A stretch of 64,000 nt of DNA from Polaromonas sp. (GCF_029945685.1 NZ_JAQSDA010000022.1:1-64000), one strand, 5' to 3'. Shown: positions 32,629 to 41,684, counted from the first letter of the stretch. The notes: generated by a model not told the origin, from the sequence alone. Numbers and translations are program-made.

Positions 32629-33561
32629 TCACAGCCCGGCCGAGGCCGCTCTCGGCTTGCCTGCATCGGGTTCGAAGAAGGACCAGCGCAGACCCGGAAA
32701 ACGGACCTGCATCCGCTCTTCCACGTCGTCGATGGCCGCAACCAGCGCCTCGGCGCTGGGCATCGCGACCATTTTTGCCTTGACCGCGACGGCGACCTCG
32801 TCACCCAGCTGGAAAGTGATCAGGTTGACGATGCGCTCCACCTCCGGCTGGGCGGCGACGAACTCGGTGATGGCTGTGCGCATCTCGGGCGATGCGGACT
32901 CGCCGGTGATGAGGCTTTTGACCTCGATGGTGACGGCGAACGAGACGCCGATCAGCAGCAACCCGACAGCGATCGAGCCCAGGGCATCAAAAATCGGGTT
33001 TCCCGTGAGGGCGGTCAGCAACAGCGCGACAAAAGCCAGGCTCAGGCCGGCGAGGGCCGCGATGTCCTCACCGGCAATCACCAGCAGTTCAGATTGCCGC
33101 GTCTCGCGAAACCAGCGCCACAGGCTCTTGTCGCCGCGTTCCGGCGCCAGAGCCTGCAAGGCGCCGCGCAGGCTCACGGCTTCAAGGGCCATGGCCACCA
33201 GCAGCACGCCCAGGGAGGGCAGCAGGTACTTGACGGGCTCCGGGTGCAGCAGCGCCCGGCTCCCGTGCCAGACCGAAAACAGGCCGCCGATACTGAACAG
33301 CAGGACGCCGACCATCATGGACCAGAAGTAGACGACGCGGCCGTAACCCATGGGGTGGTCGGGCGTCGGTGCCTGCTTCGCCTGCCTCATGCCGACCAGC
33401 AACAGGACCTGGTTGGCGCAATCTGCAAAGCTGTGCAGGGCCTCGGCCAGCATCGCCCCGCTGCCGGTGAAGAAGGCAGCCACGGCCTTGGCCAGCGCAA
33501 TGCCGCCGTTGGCGCCCAGCGCATAGAGAACGGCCTTGAGTGAGCCGGCGTTTTTGGGCAT
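32629..33561 (-). CDS. Cation diffusion facilitator family transporter
   Basis: A 310-residue CDF protein of the ZnT9-like branch. Six membrane helices span about 10-205. Helix 2 has H43SFAD47, and helix 5 has GEDIAALAG (164-172), the pair of sites that bind the transported divalent ion. DHPMGYGR (68-75) is the conserved loop. A C-terminal cytoplasmic domain (about 215-310) follows. Proton-coupled efflux of zinc or a similar metal is likely; specificity cannot be told. ATG 33561 begins right before the first helix. The end lies 17 bases from the convergent quinone reductase. Confidence 0.9.
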   Translation of the reverse strand: MPKNAGSLKAVLYALGANGGIALAKAVAAFFTGSGAMLAEALHSFADCANQVLLLVGMRQAKQAPTPDHPMGYGRVVYFWSMMVGVLLFSIGGLFSVWHGSRALLHPEPVKYLLPSLGVLLVAMALEAVSLRGALQALAPERGDKSLWRWFRETRQSELLVIAGEDIAALAGLSLAFVALLLTALTGNPIFDALGSIAVGLLLIGVSFAVTIEVKSLITGESASPEMRTAITEFVAAQPEVERIVNLITFQLGDEVAVAVKAKMVAMPSAEALVAAIDDVEERMQVRFPGLRWSFFEPDAGKPRAASAGL

Positions 33562-33715
33562 GTGATTTTTCCTGTGAAGCGGCGCCTTGCAGGCATGGAG
33601 CCCGGCGTCAACGTTCGAGGATAACAAGACCGGCTACCCGGCGTGAGCCGCCCGCGGAGTCGCGCACGGAATGGCCAGGCGGCTGCGGGCGCATACCCGG
33701 CGTCACGCCGGAACT

Positions 33716-33781
33716 TCAAGCCTTTCAGGCCTGCAGCCCTTTCCCGTCAAGCGCGGACAGCTATCGAATAAATAGCAAAGC
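33716..33781 (+). repeat. Interspersed repeat (family A), intergenic
   Basis: TTCAGGCCTGCAGCCCTTT, then GCGCGGACAGCTATCGAATA and AATAGCAAAGC. It lies in the 230-base gap between the CDF gene and the SDR gene, directly downstream of the SDR stop. The remaining sequence in the gap shows no feature. Confidence 0.75.
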
Positions 33782-33791
33782 GTCGATGGTT

Positions 33792-34541
33792 TCAGCGCGC
33801 CAGGTAGCCGCCGTCAACCGGATAGTAGGAACCGGTCACAAAAGAAGCCTTGTCCGAAGACAACCAGGCCACCAGTTCGGCCACTTCCTCGGCGCGGCCC
33901 AGGCGCCCTATCGGATGGGCGCCGACCAGCATGGCGTTGATGGCGGGGTCTTCTTCCAGGCCGCTGATCATGGGGGTGTGGATGAAACCCGGCCCGACGG
34001 CGTTGACACGCACGCCGTGTGCGCTGTATTCGAGCGCGGCCGCTTTGGTCAGCCCCAGCACGCCGTGTTTGGCGGCGGTGTAGGCCGGGGCGCCGGCAAA
34101 ACCGACGGCGCCGAGGATGGAGGCCACGTTGATGATGGAGCCCCCACCGGTCTTGAGCATGGCGGCAATCTGGTACTTCATGCCGTAGAACACACCCGAC
34201 AGGTTGATGTTGATGACCTGGGCCCAGCCGTCCAGCGGGTAGTCGGCGGTGGGGGCCTGCGGGCCGCCTATGCCGGCGTTGTTGCAGGCGATGTCGAGCC
34301 GGCCGTGCAGCGCCAGGGTGCGCGCCACCAGCGCCTCGCCGTCCTGGGGCTTGCCGACGTCGGCCGCCACAAACACGGCGTCACCGCCCAGCGCCCGCAC
34401 CAGCGAGGCGGTTTCCTCGCCGGCCTGTTCGTTGATGTCCGACACCACCACCCGGGCACGCTCACGCGCCCAGACCAGCGCAATGGCGCGGCCAATGCCC
34501 GACGACGCACCGGTCACGAGTGCTACCTTGTTTTTCAGCAT
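33792..34541 (-). CDS. SDR family oxidoreductase
   Basis: A 249-residue classical short-chain dehydrogenase. The cofactor motif TGASSGIG is at 10-17, NNAG at 87-90, catalytic Ser near 141, Y154 and K158 in YTAAK, and NAVGPGFIHTPM downstream. D35 after the second beta-strand (VVVSDINE) favours NAD(H). It resembles glucose-1-dehydrogenase/cyclopentanol dehydrogenase type SDRs. ATG 34541 was preferred over 34556 since MLKNKVALVTG is the standard start. It is single, flanked by a repeat and by the efflux operon. Confidence 0.9.
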   Translation of the reverse strand: MLKNKVALVTGASSGIGRAIALVWARERARVVVSDINEQAGEETASLVRALGGDAVFVAADVGKPQDGEALVARTLALHGRLDIACNNAGIGGPQAPTADYPLDGWAQVININLSGVFYGMKYQIAAMLKTGGGSIINVASILGAVGFAGAPAYTAAKHGVLGLTKAAALEYSAHGVRVNAVGPGFIHTPMISGLEEDPAINAMLVGAHPIGRLGRAEEVAELVAWLSSDKASFVTGSYYPVDGGYLAR

Positions 34542-34713
34542 GTGTTTTTCCTTCAAGTGTTGCGCGGCCCGGTGCCGCTTCCCTGCAGCCCGACAACCCG
34601 GACGCTGCGCCCGGTGAAACTGCGTCGTTCATTGTGAGCCGATCAGGGTCGGAAGGCTTGATTTAAAACAAGCTGGAGAAATGGGCGGCGGCGCCGGCGG
34701 CGCCACATAAGCC

Positions 34714-36276
34714 TTAATGCGCGCCGGCCGCCGCGTCCAGTCCGCCGGTCACGGCCTTTTGCGGATGGGTGAGCCAGACCAGCGGAATCAGGGCCAGGAA
34801 AAGCATGGACGAGATCCAGAAGATGTCGTTGGCGGCCAGCATGAAGGCCTGCTGGTCCACCAGCCGGTTGATCTGCGCCAGGGCCTGTTCGGTCGTCATG
34901 CCCGACGCGGTGAGCCCCGACAGCGCCGCCTGCGCCGCGGTGCTGCCGGCATTGACGGTTTCCGCCAGTTGCGCGTGGTGCAGCGCGGCACGGCTTTCCC
35001 ACAGCGTGGTGGCGATCGAGGTGCCCATGGCGCCGGCCGTGATACGCACGAAGTTGGTCAGGCCCGAGGCCGCCGGCATGCGGTCCGGCGACAGGCCGGA
35101 CATGGTGATGGTCATCAGCGGAATGAAGAAGAAGGCCATCGCCACGCCCTGGATAAGGGTCGGGATCAAAATCGTTCCGAAGTCGGCCTGGGTGTTGAAG
35201 TTCGAGCGCATCCACAGCACCAGCCCGAACACCATGAAGGCGAAGGTGGCATAACGGCGCGGGTCCACCCGGCCCACGGTTTTCCCCACCACCGGCGAGA
35301 GCACCAGCGCCAGCAGGCCCACCGGCGCCATGATCATGCCGGCGTCGGTGGCGGTGTAGCCCATGAACTGCTGCAGCCACAGCGGCAGCAGCACCACGTT
35401 GCCGAAAAAGAGACCATAAGCCACCGAGGTGGTGATGGTGCCGGCCCAGAAATTGCGGCGTGCAAACAGGCGCAACTCGACCACCGGGTGCTCGTCGGTC
35501 AGTTCCCAGATCAGGAAGAAGGCAAAACCCACGGCGGCCGTCACCGCCAGCCCGATGATCAGCGGCGAGTGGAACCAGTCGTTTTCCTTGCCCAGGTCCA
35601 GCATGATCTGCAGCGCGCCTATCCAGAGCACCAGCAGCGCCAGCCCCACGGTGTCAATCGGCAGCTTGCGGGTGACGCTTTCGCGCTTGTGGTACAGCGC
35701 CCACGAGGCCAGCGCCGCAGCAATGCCGACGGGAATGTTGATGTAGAAGATCCAGGGCCAGGAGATGTTGTCGGTGATCCAGCCGCCCAGCAGTGGCCCC
35801 ATGACGGGCGCGACCAGCGTGGTCATGGCCCACATGGCCATCGCCAGCCCCGCCAGCGCGCGCGGGTAACTGGCCAGCAGCAGCGACTGCGACAGCGGAA
35901 TCATGGGCCCGGCGACAAACCCCTGCAGCGCGCGAAAGGCGATCAGCGTGGTCATGTTGGGCGCCAGGCCGCACAGCCACGAGGCAATGACAAACAGGAT
36001 GACGCTGCCGACAAACAGGCGCACCTGGCCAAAACGCTGCGACAGCCAGCCGGTCAGCGGGACGGCAATCGCGTTGGCGACGGCGAAGCTGGTGATGACC
36101 CAGGTGCCCTGGTTCGGGCTGACCCCCAGGTCACCGGCGATGGCGGGCAGCGAGACGTTGGCGATCGAGGTGTCCAGCACGTTCATGAAGGTGGCGGCGG
36201 ACAGGGCAATCGTGCCCCAGGTCCGCGCGGACCCCGTGAGCGGCTCGTGCGCTACATGCGTGGCGGCGCTGGCCAT
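34714..36276 (-). CDS. EmrB-type MFS efflux pump (DHA2)
   Basis: A 520-residue, 14-helix DHA2 exporter. ATFMNVLDTSIANVSLPAIAGDL (about 30-52) is the motif D1 of the EmrB/QacA family, GWLSQRFGQVRLF near 77-89 is motif A, and VAPVMGPLLGGWITDNISWPWIFYINIP near 152-180 is motif C. EmrB takes drugs or hydrophobic acids from the inner membrane and hands them to EmrA and an outer membrane channel. It starts two bases after the emrA stop and is the last gene of the MarR-led operon. Confidence 0.93.
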   Translation of the reverse strand: MASAATHVAHEPLTGSARTWGTIALSAATFMNVLDTSIANVSLPAIAGDLGVSPNQGTWVITSFAVANAIAVPLTGWLSQRFGQVRLFVGSVILFVIASWLCGLAPNMTTLIAFRALQGFVAGPMIPLSQSLLLASYPRALAGLAMAMWAMTTLVAPVMGPLLGGWITDNISWPWIFYINIPVGIAAALASWALYHKRESVTRKLPIDTVGLALLVLWIGALQIMLDLGKENDWFHSPLIIGLAVTAAVGFAFFLIWELTDEHPVVELRLFARRNFWAGTITTSVAYGLFFGNVVLLPLWLQQFMGYTATDAGMIMAPVGLLALVLSPVVGKTVGRVDPRRYATFAFMVFGLVLWMRSNFNTQADFGTILIPTLIQGVAMAFFFIPLMTITMSGLSPDRMPAASGLTNFVRITAGAMGTSIATTLWESRAALHHAQLAETVNAGSTAAQAALSGLTASGMTTEQALAQINRLVDQQAFMLAANDIFWISSMLFLALIPLVWLTHPQKAVTGGLDAAAGAH

Positions 36277-36278
36277 GC

Positions 36279-37634
36279 TCAGTGCGCGATGGCGGCTGCA
36301 GGCGCCGCGGCCAGGGCCGGCGCGGCGCTCACCGGGGCGTCCGCCGCCGGCTTGCCTGCGGCGGCGCGGCTGCGGCCGATGTTGGCGGCAATCACCCGGC
36401 GCACCTCTGCGTTGGCGCCGCTGTCCAGCGAGGCATAGACCTGGGTCTGGGAAGTGGCAGCCGTGCGCGGTGCGTCGGCCAGCATCTTGCCGTCCTTGTT
36501 GCTGATGTCGATCTCGGCGTCCATGGACAGGCCCACGCGCAGCGGGCTGGCGGCAAGCTGCTGTTGGTCAAGCGCGATGCGCACCGGCACACGCTGAACC
36601 ACCTTGATCCAGTTGCCGGTGGCGTTTTGGGCAGGCAGCAGCGCAAAGGCGGCGCCCGTGCCCACGCCGAGTCCGGCCACTGAGCCCTTGTATTCCACTT
36701 TCTTGCCGTACAGGTCAGCGGTCAGTTTGACGGGCTGGCCGATGCGGATGTTGCGCAGCTGCACTTCCTTGAAGTTGGCGTCGACCCAGACCTGCTTGAG
36801 CGGAATGATGGACATCATGGGTGTGCCGGCGGCCACGCGCTGGCCCAGTTGCACCGTGCGTTTGGCCACATAACCATCGACCGGCGCGGGCATGGCGGCG
36901 CGCTGCGTGGCGAGCCAGGCCTCGCGCACCTTGGCGGCGGCCAGTTGCACGCTGGGGTGCTGCTCGACGCTGGTGCCTTCGGTCAGCGCCTGGTTGCTGG
37001 TGAGCTGTTCACGCGCGGCCAGCACACCGGCCTGGGCCGCAGCCAGGGTGCTTTTGGCGTTGGCCAGCTGCGTCTGGGCGTGGTTGAGCTCTTCGCGCGA
37101 CACTGCACCGTTGCCACTCAAGGCCTGGCGCCGGTTCAGGTCGTCGTTAGCGCGCGCGATCTCGCTTTGCGCGCGGGCGACGTCCGACTGGCGCAAGGTG
37201 ATCTGCGCGGCGAGCGAACCGTTGTTGGCGTACAGCGTGCGCACCTGGCGCACGGCCTGCGCCAGCGCGGCCTCGGCCTGCTCCAGCGCGACCTTCGCAT
37301 CGGCCGGATCGAGCTGCACCAGCGGTTGGCCGGCTTTCACAAAATCGGTGTCGTCGGCCATGATGGCCATGACGGTGCCGCCGATCTGCGGCGTGATCTG
37401 GATCACGTTGCCCTGCACGTAGGCGTTGTCGGTGGATTCATAGTGGCTGGCCACCAGGAATTCGTAGGCGGCCCAGCCCAGGCCGGCCACCACGACGACG
37501 CTGGCCAGCGCGGTCAGCGCTTTCCTGCGGGTCGCATGGCCCGCAGGACGGAAGGACGAGGCACTCGCCGGCGCCGGGACGGCGGCCGCTGCAGGCGAAA
37601 GCTGGGGTTGAGGCTGGTTTTGATCTGCGTTCAT
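36279..37634 (-). CDS. EmrA-type HlyD membrane fusion protein
   Basis: A 451-residue periplasmic adaptor. After a Pro/Ala-rich cytoplasmic stretch, one transmembrane helix (about 37-58) anchors it, followed by a biotinyl-lipoyl half (YVQGNVIQITPQIGGTVMAI), a long alpha-hairpin (about 120-215) and the second lipoyl half (APVDGYVAKRTVQLGQRV). The Ala-rich C-terminal tail (about 375-451) is longer than usual. It bridges EmrB to the outer-membrane factor encoded 53 bases upstream in the same operon. Confidence 0.92.
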   Translation of the reverse strand: MNADQNQPQPQLSPAAAAVPAPASASSFRPAGHATRRKALTALASVVVVAGLGWAAYEFLVASHYESTDNAYVQGNVIQITPQIGGTVMAIMADDTDFVKAGQPLVQLDPADAKVALEQAEAALAQAVRQVRTLYANNGSLAAQITLRQSDVARAQSEIARANDDLNRRQALSGNGAVSREELNHAQTQLANAKSTLAAAQAGVLAAREQLTSNQALTEGTSVEQHPSVQLAAAKVREAWLATQRAAMPAPVDGYVAKRTVQLGQRVAAGTPMMSIIPLKQVWVDANFKEVQLRNIRIGQPVKLTADLYGKKVEYKGSVAGLGVGTGAAFALLPAQNATGNWIKVVQRVPVRIALDQQQLAASPLRVGLSMDAEIDISNKDGKMLADAPRTAATSQTQVYASLDSGANAEVRRVIAANIGRSRAAAGKPAADAPVSAAPALAAAPAAAIAH

Positions 37635-37687
37635 GTTGTTGCTCTTGAAAAGAATCGGCGATGCGGGATGTCGGTGCGGGACCTGGT

Positions 37688-39226
37688 TCAGCGGATGGCA
37701 ACGGCCGTGGCGGGCGCGGCATAACCGCCACCCAGTGCGCGCGCCAGGCCCACCTGGGTGTCGAGCGCGCGCGCGGCCAGATCCACCGCCAGGCGGCGCT
37801 GGTTCAGCACGCTGCTCTCCGCCGTCAGCACATGCAGGTAGTTGCCCAGACCGGCCTTGTAACGCTGCACGGCAATCTCATAGGCGCCCTCGGCGGCCTC
37901 CTGCGCGGCGCGCTGCTCGGTCTGCTGGCGCGTGATGGACTGGGATGAGGCCACCTGGTCGGCGACGTCACGCACGGCATCGATCACGGCGGCGTTGTAA
38001 CTTTCGACGGCACCATCGAGGTCGGCGGTCTTGCCGCGCAGGTTGGCGCGCAGGCGGCCGGCGTCAAAAATCGGCAGGCGCAGCGCCGGGCCGACGCCCC
38101 ACTGCTGGCTGCCCGCCTCGAACAGGCGCCCCAGGCCGATGCTGGAAAAGCCGGCGAAGGCGACCAGGTTGACGTTGGGGTAGAACTGGGTTTTGGCGTT
38201 GGCCACGTCCCTGGAGGCGGCCTCGACACGCCAGCGCGCCGCGGCGATGTCAGCCCGGCGGCCCAGCAGGTCGGCCGGCAGTTGTGCCGGCATTGCTACT
38301 TTTTTTATAGCTGGCAGCGCAGACGGAACAAGGGCCAGAGCCCCATCGGGCTGCCCAATCAGCGCGCCCAGCGCGTTGCGGCCCAGCGCCAGCTGCTCCT
38401 GCAGGGTTTCGATCTGCAGGCGCGCCTCGGGCAGACCGCCTTCGCTCTGGCGCAGCTCGAGCTGGGTGTCCAGCCCGGCGTTGACGCGGTCCTGCACCAG
38501 TGCCAGGGTTTCCTGGCGCTGTGCCAGCGTGCGGCGTGCCACCGTCAATTGCGCCTGGGTACGCGCGAGCTGGAAATAGCTGCGCGCCACATGGCTGGCA
38601 AGCAACACGCGGGCAGCGTCGGCGTCGGCCTGGGCGGCGCGGGCACTGCCCAGGGCGGCTTCGAGGGCGGAGCTGTATTTGCCGAAAAAGTCGATCTCCC
38701 AGCTGGCGCTGAGCTGGGCCATGCCGCTTTCGCGGATGGAGCCAGCCAGAGGCGGCGGCACGGCGCCGTTGGCGCTGTACTTCTGGCGCGTCAGGTCGAG
38801 CTGGCCATTGAGCTGCGGCAAGGTGGCCGCATCGGCCACCTCGGTCACGGCCTGCGCGCGTGCCAGCCGCGCCTGAGCCAGCTTCAGGCTGGGGTTGTTC
38901 TGCAGCGCCTGCGCGACCAGGGCATTGAGTTGCTCGTCGCCGAAGTCGCGCCACCATTCGGTCGCCACGCCGGCCGGTGCGGCAATGGCGGACGTGGCAG
39001 GCGCAACAGGTGCGGCGGCCAGCCCCAGCGTGGAGGCATCACGCAGGCTGGCCTGCGGGTGGATGCCGGACATGTCGGCGCAACCGCTGAGGCCGGTCGC
39101 CATCAGCCCGGCGGCAATCAGGCCGGCCGCGCTGACCACGGCCATGCGAAACGAGGCTTGCCATACCGGCAGCGGGTTCGGGGCAGACGCAGCGCGCTCC
39201 TCGAGCGTATTGAGTTTATCTGTCAT
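37688..39226 (-). CDS. NodT-family outer-membrane efflux lipoprotein
   Basis: A 512-residue TolC-type channel of the NodT/OprM lipoprotein group. The leader ends in GLSGC (lipidated Cys near residue 49 after an extended N-terminus). The two repeats of the OEP domain are present, with ELPTEWWRDFGD-like VATEWWRDFGDEQLNALVAQAL at the start and RRADIAAARWRVEAASRDVANAKTQFYPN in the middle. A family A repeat lies in frame and encodes ALALVPSALPAIKKVAM. The gene overlaps marR by 11 bases; ATG 39226 was chosen, with an in-frame start six codons upstream. Confidence 0.92.
   Translation of the reverse strand: MTDKLNTLEERAASAPNPLPVWQASFRMAVVSAAGLIAAGLMATGLSGCADMSGIHPQASLRDASTLGLAAAPVAPATSAIAAPAGVATEWWRDFGDEQLNALVAQALQNNPSLKLAQARLARAQAVTEVADAATLPQLNGQLDLTRQKYSANGAVPPPLAGSIRESGMAQLSASWEIDFFGKYSSALEAALGSARAAQADADAARVLLASHVARSYFQLARTQAQLTVARRTLAQRQETLALVQDRVNAGLDTQLELRQSEGGLPEARLQIETLQEQLALGRNALGALIGQPDGALALVPSALPAIKKVAMPAQLPADLLGRRADIAAARWRVEAASRDVANAKTQFYPNVNLVAFAGFSSIGLGRLFEAGSQQWGVGPALRLPIFDAGRLRANLRGKTADLDGAVESYNAAVIDAVRDVADQVASSQSITRQQTEQRAAQEAAEGAYEIAVQRYKAGLGNYLHVLTAESSVLNQRRLAVDLAARALDTQVGLARALGGGYAAPATAVAIR
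38293..38343 (-). repeat. Interspersed repeat (family A) in outer-membrane factor gene
   Basis: On the minus strand it reads GGGCTCTGGCCCTTGTT, then GCCAGCTATAAAAAAAGTAGC. It is in frame and in sense with the gene, close to the RRADI block that starts the second OEP repeat. Confidence 0.75.
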
Positions 39227-39734
39227 TTTTTTCAGCCGATGCATGCAGGGTTTGGGCGGTGTCGAGAATGCGGCGCAGGTAACCCTTGAGGGTTTCCCAC
39301 TCTTCCTTGGTGAACCCGGCCAGACACTCGTTCTGGATGTTGCTGAGCACGACGGGAATGGCCTTGGCGGCCTCGCCGCCCTCTTCCGTCAGCTCCAGGT
39401 TGACGACCCGGCGGTCTTCGCTGGACCGCACGCGGCGGCACAGGCCCTTGGCTTCAAGACGGTCGAGCAGGCGTGTCATGGCGCCGGCGTCAAGGTCGCA
39501 GGTGCGGGCGAGTTCGGCCACAGAGCTGGCCTGTCCCTGCTGCAACTTCAGGAGCGGGACCCATTGGGCATTGGTCAGGCCATTGGGCTCCATGCGGCGT
39601 TCAACTTCCTGCGCCAGGTGGTTGACGATGCGGCGCATCAGGTAGCCCACACTTTCCTGCGCGAGGTAACCCTGCGCACGGTAAAACGATGCTGGCGCAG
39701 CCGCTGTTGGTGCAGGAATGTTGTCGGATTTCAT
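39216..39734 (-). CDS. MarR family transcriptional regulator
   Basis: A 172-residue winged-helix MarR protein. Recognition elements are SSVAELARTCDLDAGAMTRLLDRLEAKGLCRR and the wing SSEDRRVVNLELTEEG, flanked by dimerisation helices. It heads the operon marR - outer-membrane factor - emrA - emrB. MarR proteins of this type repress such pumps and release DNA on binding phenolic or lipophilic ligands. A near-perfect palindrome overlaps its promoter, arguing for autorepression. ATG 39734 was chosen; the next start upstream (39761) would lie inside the promoter. Confidence 0.93.
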   Translation of the reverse strand: MKSDNIPAPTAAAPASFYRAQGYLAQESVGYLMRRIVNHLAQEVERRMEPNGLTNAQWVPLLKLQQGQASSVAELARTCDLDAGAMTRLLDRLEAKGLCRRVRSSEDRRVVNLELTEEGGEAAKAIPVVLSNIQNECLAGFTKEEWETLKGYLRRILDTAQTLHASAEKNDR

Positions 39735-39742
39735 AGCTTCAA

Positions 39743-39771
39743 ATATTACATGCCTAGACAAATAATGTCAA
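39743..39771 (-). promoter_or_regulatory. Promoter of the marR-emr operon
   Basis: On the minus strand a consensus TTGACA (39771-39766) is separated by exactly 17 bases from TAATAT (39748-39743), nine bases before the marR ATG. It is the best sigma70 promoter I found in the window. Confidence 0.85.
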
Positions 39772-39774
39772 GGC
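39752..39774. promoter_or_regulatory. Predicted MarR operator
   Basis: GCCTAGACA-aataa-TGTCAAGGC is an inverted repeat with eight of nine pairs matching. It covers the -35 box and most of the spacer of the operon promoter, so a bound dimer would block polymerase. It lies about 50 bases from the divergent ABC exporter start and might affect that gene as well. Confidence 0.75.
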
Positions 39775-39823
39775 TTTGTTTGTGCAGGCAGCTTATTGAG
39801 GCTTTATTGACTAAACTACCCGC

Positions 39824-41608
39824 ATGGCTACTTCCCCTCCTTCTGACGCGCCCAAGGGCTCGCCGCGCTCCCTCTCCGGCCTGCTGCCCTTTTTGCGTCC
39901 TTACCGCGGCCGCATTGGCCTGGCCATCTTTTTTTTGGTGATGGCGGCGGTCGCCACGCTGGTGTTTCCGCTGGCCTTGCGCGGCCTGATCGACGGCGGC
40001 CTGGGCGCGGGCGACAAAGGCGCGCAGCTGATGGCACTGCGTACCCATTTCTTCGAGCTGTTTGCAGTGGCGGCAGCGCTGGGCCTGTTTTCGGCCGGCC
40101 GCTTCTACATGGTCAGCTGGCTGGGAGAACGCGTCACGGCCGACCTGCGCAACGCGGTTTATGCCCACGTGGTGCGGCAAAGCCCGGAGTTTTTTGAAAC
40201 CACGCAGACCGGCGAAGTGCTCTCGCGCCTGACCGGCGACACCACGCTGGTGCAGACGGTGGTGGGCTCGTCGCTCAGCATGGGCCTGCGCAACGCCGTG
40301 ATGGGCATAGGTGCGCTGGGCATGCTGGTGGTGACCAACCCCTACCTGATGGTGCAGGTGCTGGGCGGGCTGGTGCTGATCGTCGTGCCCTCGGCCTGGT
40401 TCGGCCGGCGCGTGCGCAAGCTTTCGCGCGCCAGCCAGGACCGGGTGGCCGACTCCAGCGCGATTGCGGCCGAGGTGCTCAATGCCATCCCGGTGGTGCA
40501 AAGCTACACCGCCGAAGCACGCGAGGCCGCACGGTTTGACCAGTCCACCACCGACGCGTTCAACACCGCCGTGCGCCGCACCGCCGCACGTTCGGTGCTG
40601 GTGGCCTTCATCATCATCGCCACCTCGGCGGCGCTGCTGTGGGGCCTGTACAGCGGCACGCAGGCGGTGATGCGCGGCGACATCACGGCCGGCCACCTGG
40701 GCCAGACGGTGGTGTACGTGATCATCCTGGCCAGCGCCACCGCGGTGCTGGGCGAGGTGTATGGCGACCTGCTGCGCGCCGCCGGCGCCACCGAGCGGCT
40801 GATGGAGCTGCTGGAAACCCGCTCCCCCGTGACATCACCATCAAATCCGGTGCCAGCCCCCGTGGTGCGGGCGGGAAGTGCTATCAAATTCGAAGCAGTG
40901 AATTTTCACTATCCGTCGCGCCCCTTGCAGGCGGCGCTGAGCGACTTCTCGCTGAACGTGGCGCCCGGCGAAACCGTGGCCATCGTGGGACCCAGCGGCG
41001 CGGGCAAAAGCACGGTGTTCCAGCTGCTGCTGCGTTTTTACGACCCGGCCTCGGGCCGCATCGAGCTCGACGGCGTGGCCACCCGTGACCTGGCGCTGCA
41101 TGACCTGCGCCAGCGCATCGGCATCGTTCCGCAGGACGCGGTGATTTTCTCGACCAGCGCGCTGGAAAACATCCGCTACGGCAAACCCGGCGCGAGTGAC
41201 AACGAAGTCCGGGCGGCGGCGCAGGCGGCCTTTGCGCACGAGTTCATCATGGCGCTGCCGCAAGCGTATGACACCTTTCTGGGCGAACGCGGCGTGCGCC
41301 TGTCGGGCGGGCAACGTCAGCGCATTGCGATTGCACGCGCCATGCTCAAGAACCCGCCGCTGCTGCTGCTGGACGAAGCCACCAGTGCCCTCGATGCAGA
41401 AAGCGAACGCATGGTGCAGGCCGCGCTGGAGTCGGCCATGCAGGGCCGCACCACGCTGGTGGTGGCGCACCGCCTGGCCACCGTGCAGAAGGCTGACCGC
41501 ATCCTGGTGCTGGACCACGGCCGCCTGGTGGAGCAAGGCACGCACGCTGAGCTGGTGAGCCGCGGCGGGATCTATGCGCGACTGGCCGCGCTCCAGTTCA
41601 ACGCCTGA
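39824..41608 (+). CDS. MsbA-like ABC exporter (fused TMD-NBD)
   Basis: A 594-residue half-transporter. Six membrane helices occupy about 28-320 and the nucleotide-binding domain about 355-590: Walker A GPSGAGKST near 389-397, signature LSGGQRQR near 493-500, Walker B LLLLDEATSALD near 513-524 and the H-loop VVAHRL. It resembles lipid/drug exporters of the MsbA/LmrA type in proteobacteria. The linker between the two domains (about 338-360) is encoded by a family A repeat. It diverges from marR, leaving 89 bases for both promoters. Confidence 0.92.
   Translation: MATSPPSDAPKGSPRSLSGLLPFLRPYRGRIGLAIFFLVMAAVATLVFPLALRGLIDGGLGAGDKGAQLMALRTHFFELFAVAAALGLFSAGRFYMVSWLGERVTADLRNAVYAHVVRQSPEFFETTQTGEVLSRLTGDTTLVQTVVGSSLSMGLRNAVMGIGALGMLVVTNPYLMVQVLGGLVLIVVPSAWFGRRVRKLSRASQDRVADSSAIAAEVLNAIPVVQSYTAEAREAARFDQSTTDAFNTAVRRTAARSVLVAFIIIATSAALLWGLYSGTQAVMRGDITAGHLGQTVVYVIILASATAVLGEVYGDLLRAAGATERLMELLETRSPVTSPSNPVPAPVVRAGSAIKFEAVNFHYPSRPLQAALSDFSLNVAPGETVAIVGPSGAGKSTVFQLLLRFYDPASGRIELDGVATRDLALHDLRQRIGIVPQDAVIFSTSALENIRYGKPGASDNEVRAAAQAAFAHEFIMALPQAYDTFLGERGVRLSGGQRQRIAIARAMLKNPPLLLLDEATSALDAESERMVQAALESAMQGRTTLVVAHRLATVQKADRILVLDHGRLVEQGTHAELVSRGGIYARLAALQFNA
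40837..40898 (+). repeat. Interspersed repeat (family A) in ABC exporter linker
   Basis: CATCAAATCCGGTGCCAGCC is followed by GTGGTGCGGGCGGGAAGTG and CTATCAAATTCGAAGC. It encodes NPVPAPVVRAGSAIKFEA and runs into the first strand of the ATPase domain, so AIKFEA now serves both roles. Confidence 0.65.
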
Positions 41609-41684
41609 GGCCGTGCATTTCCCCGGGGGCCTGGCGCAGATGGCCTGCGCTGCGGAACCAGGGCTTTCAAACCGAGAATCTCAG

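Noticed and set aside
34658-34675. GCTTG/CAAGC hairpin downstream of emrB as a terminator.
   Set aside because: The stem is only five pairs with AT-rich loop and no proper T-run after it.
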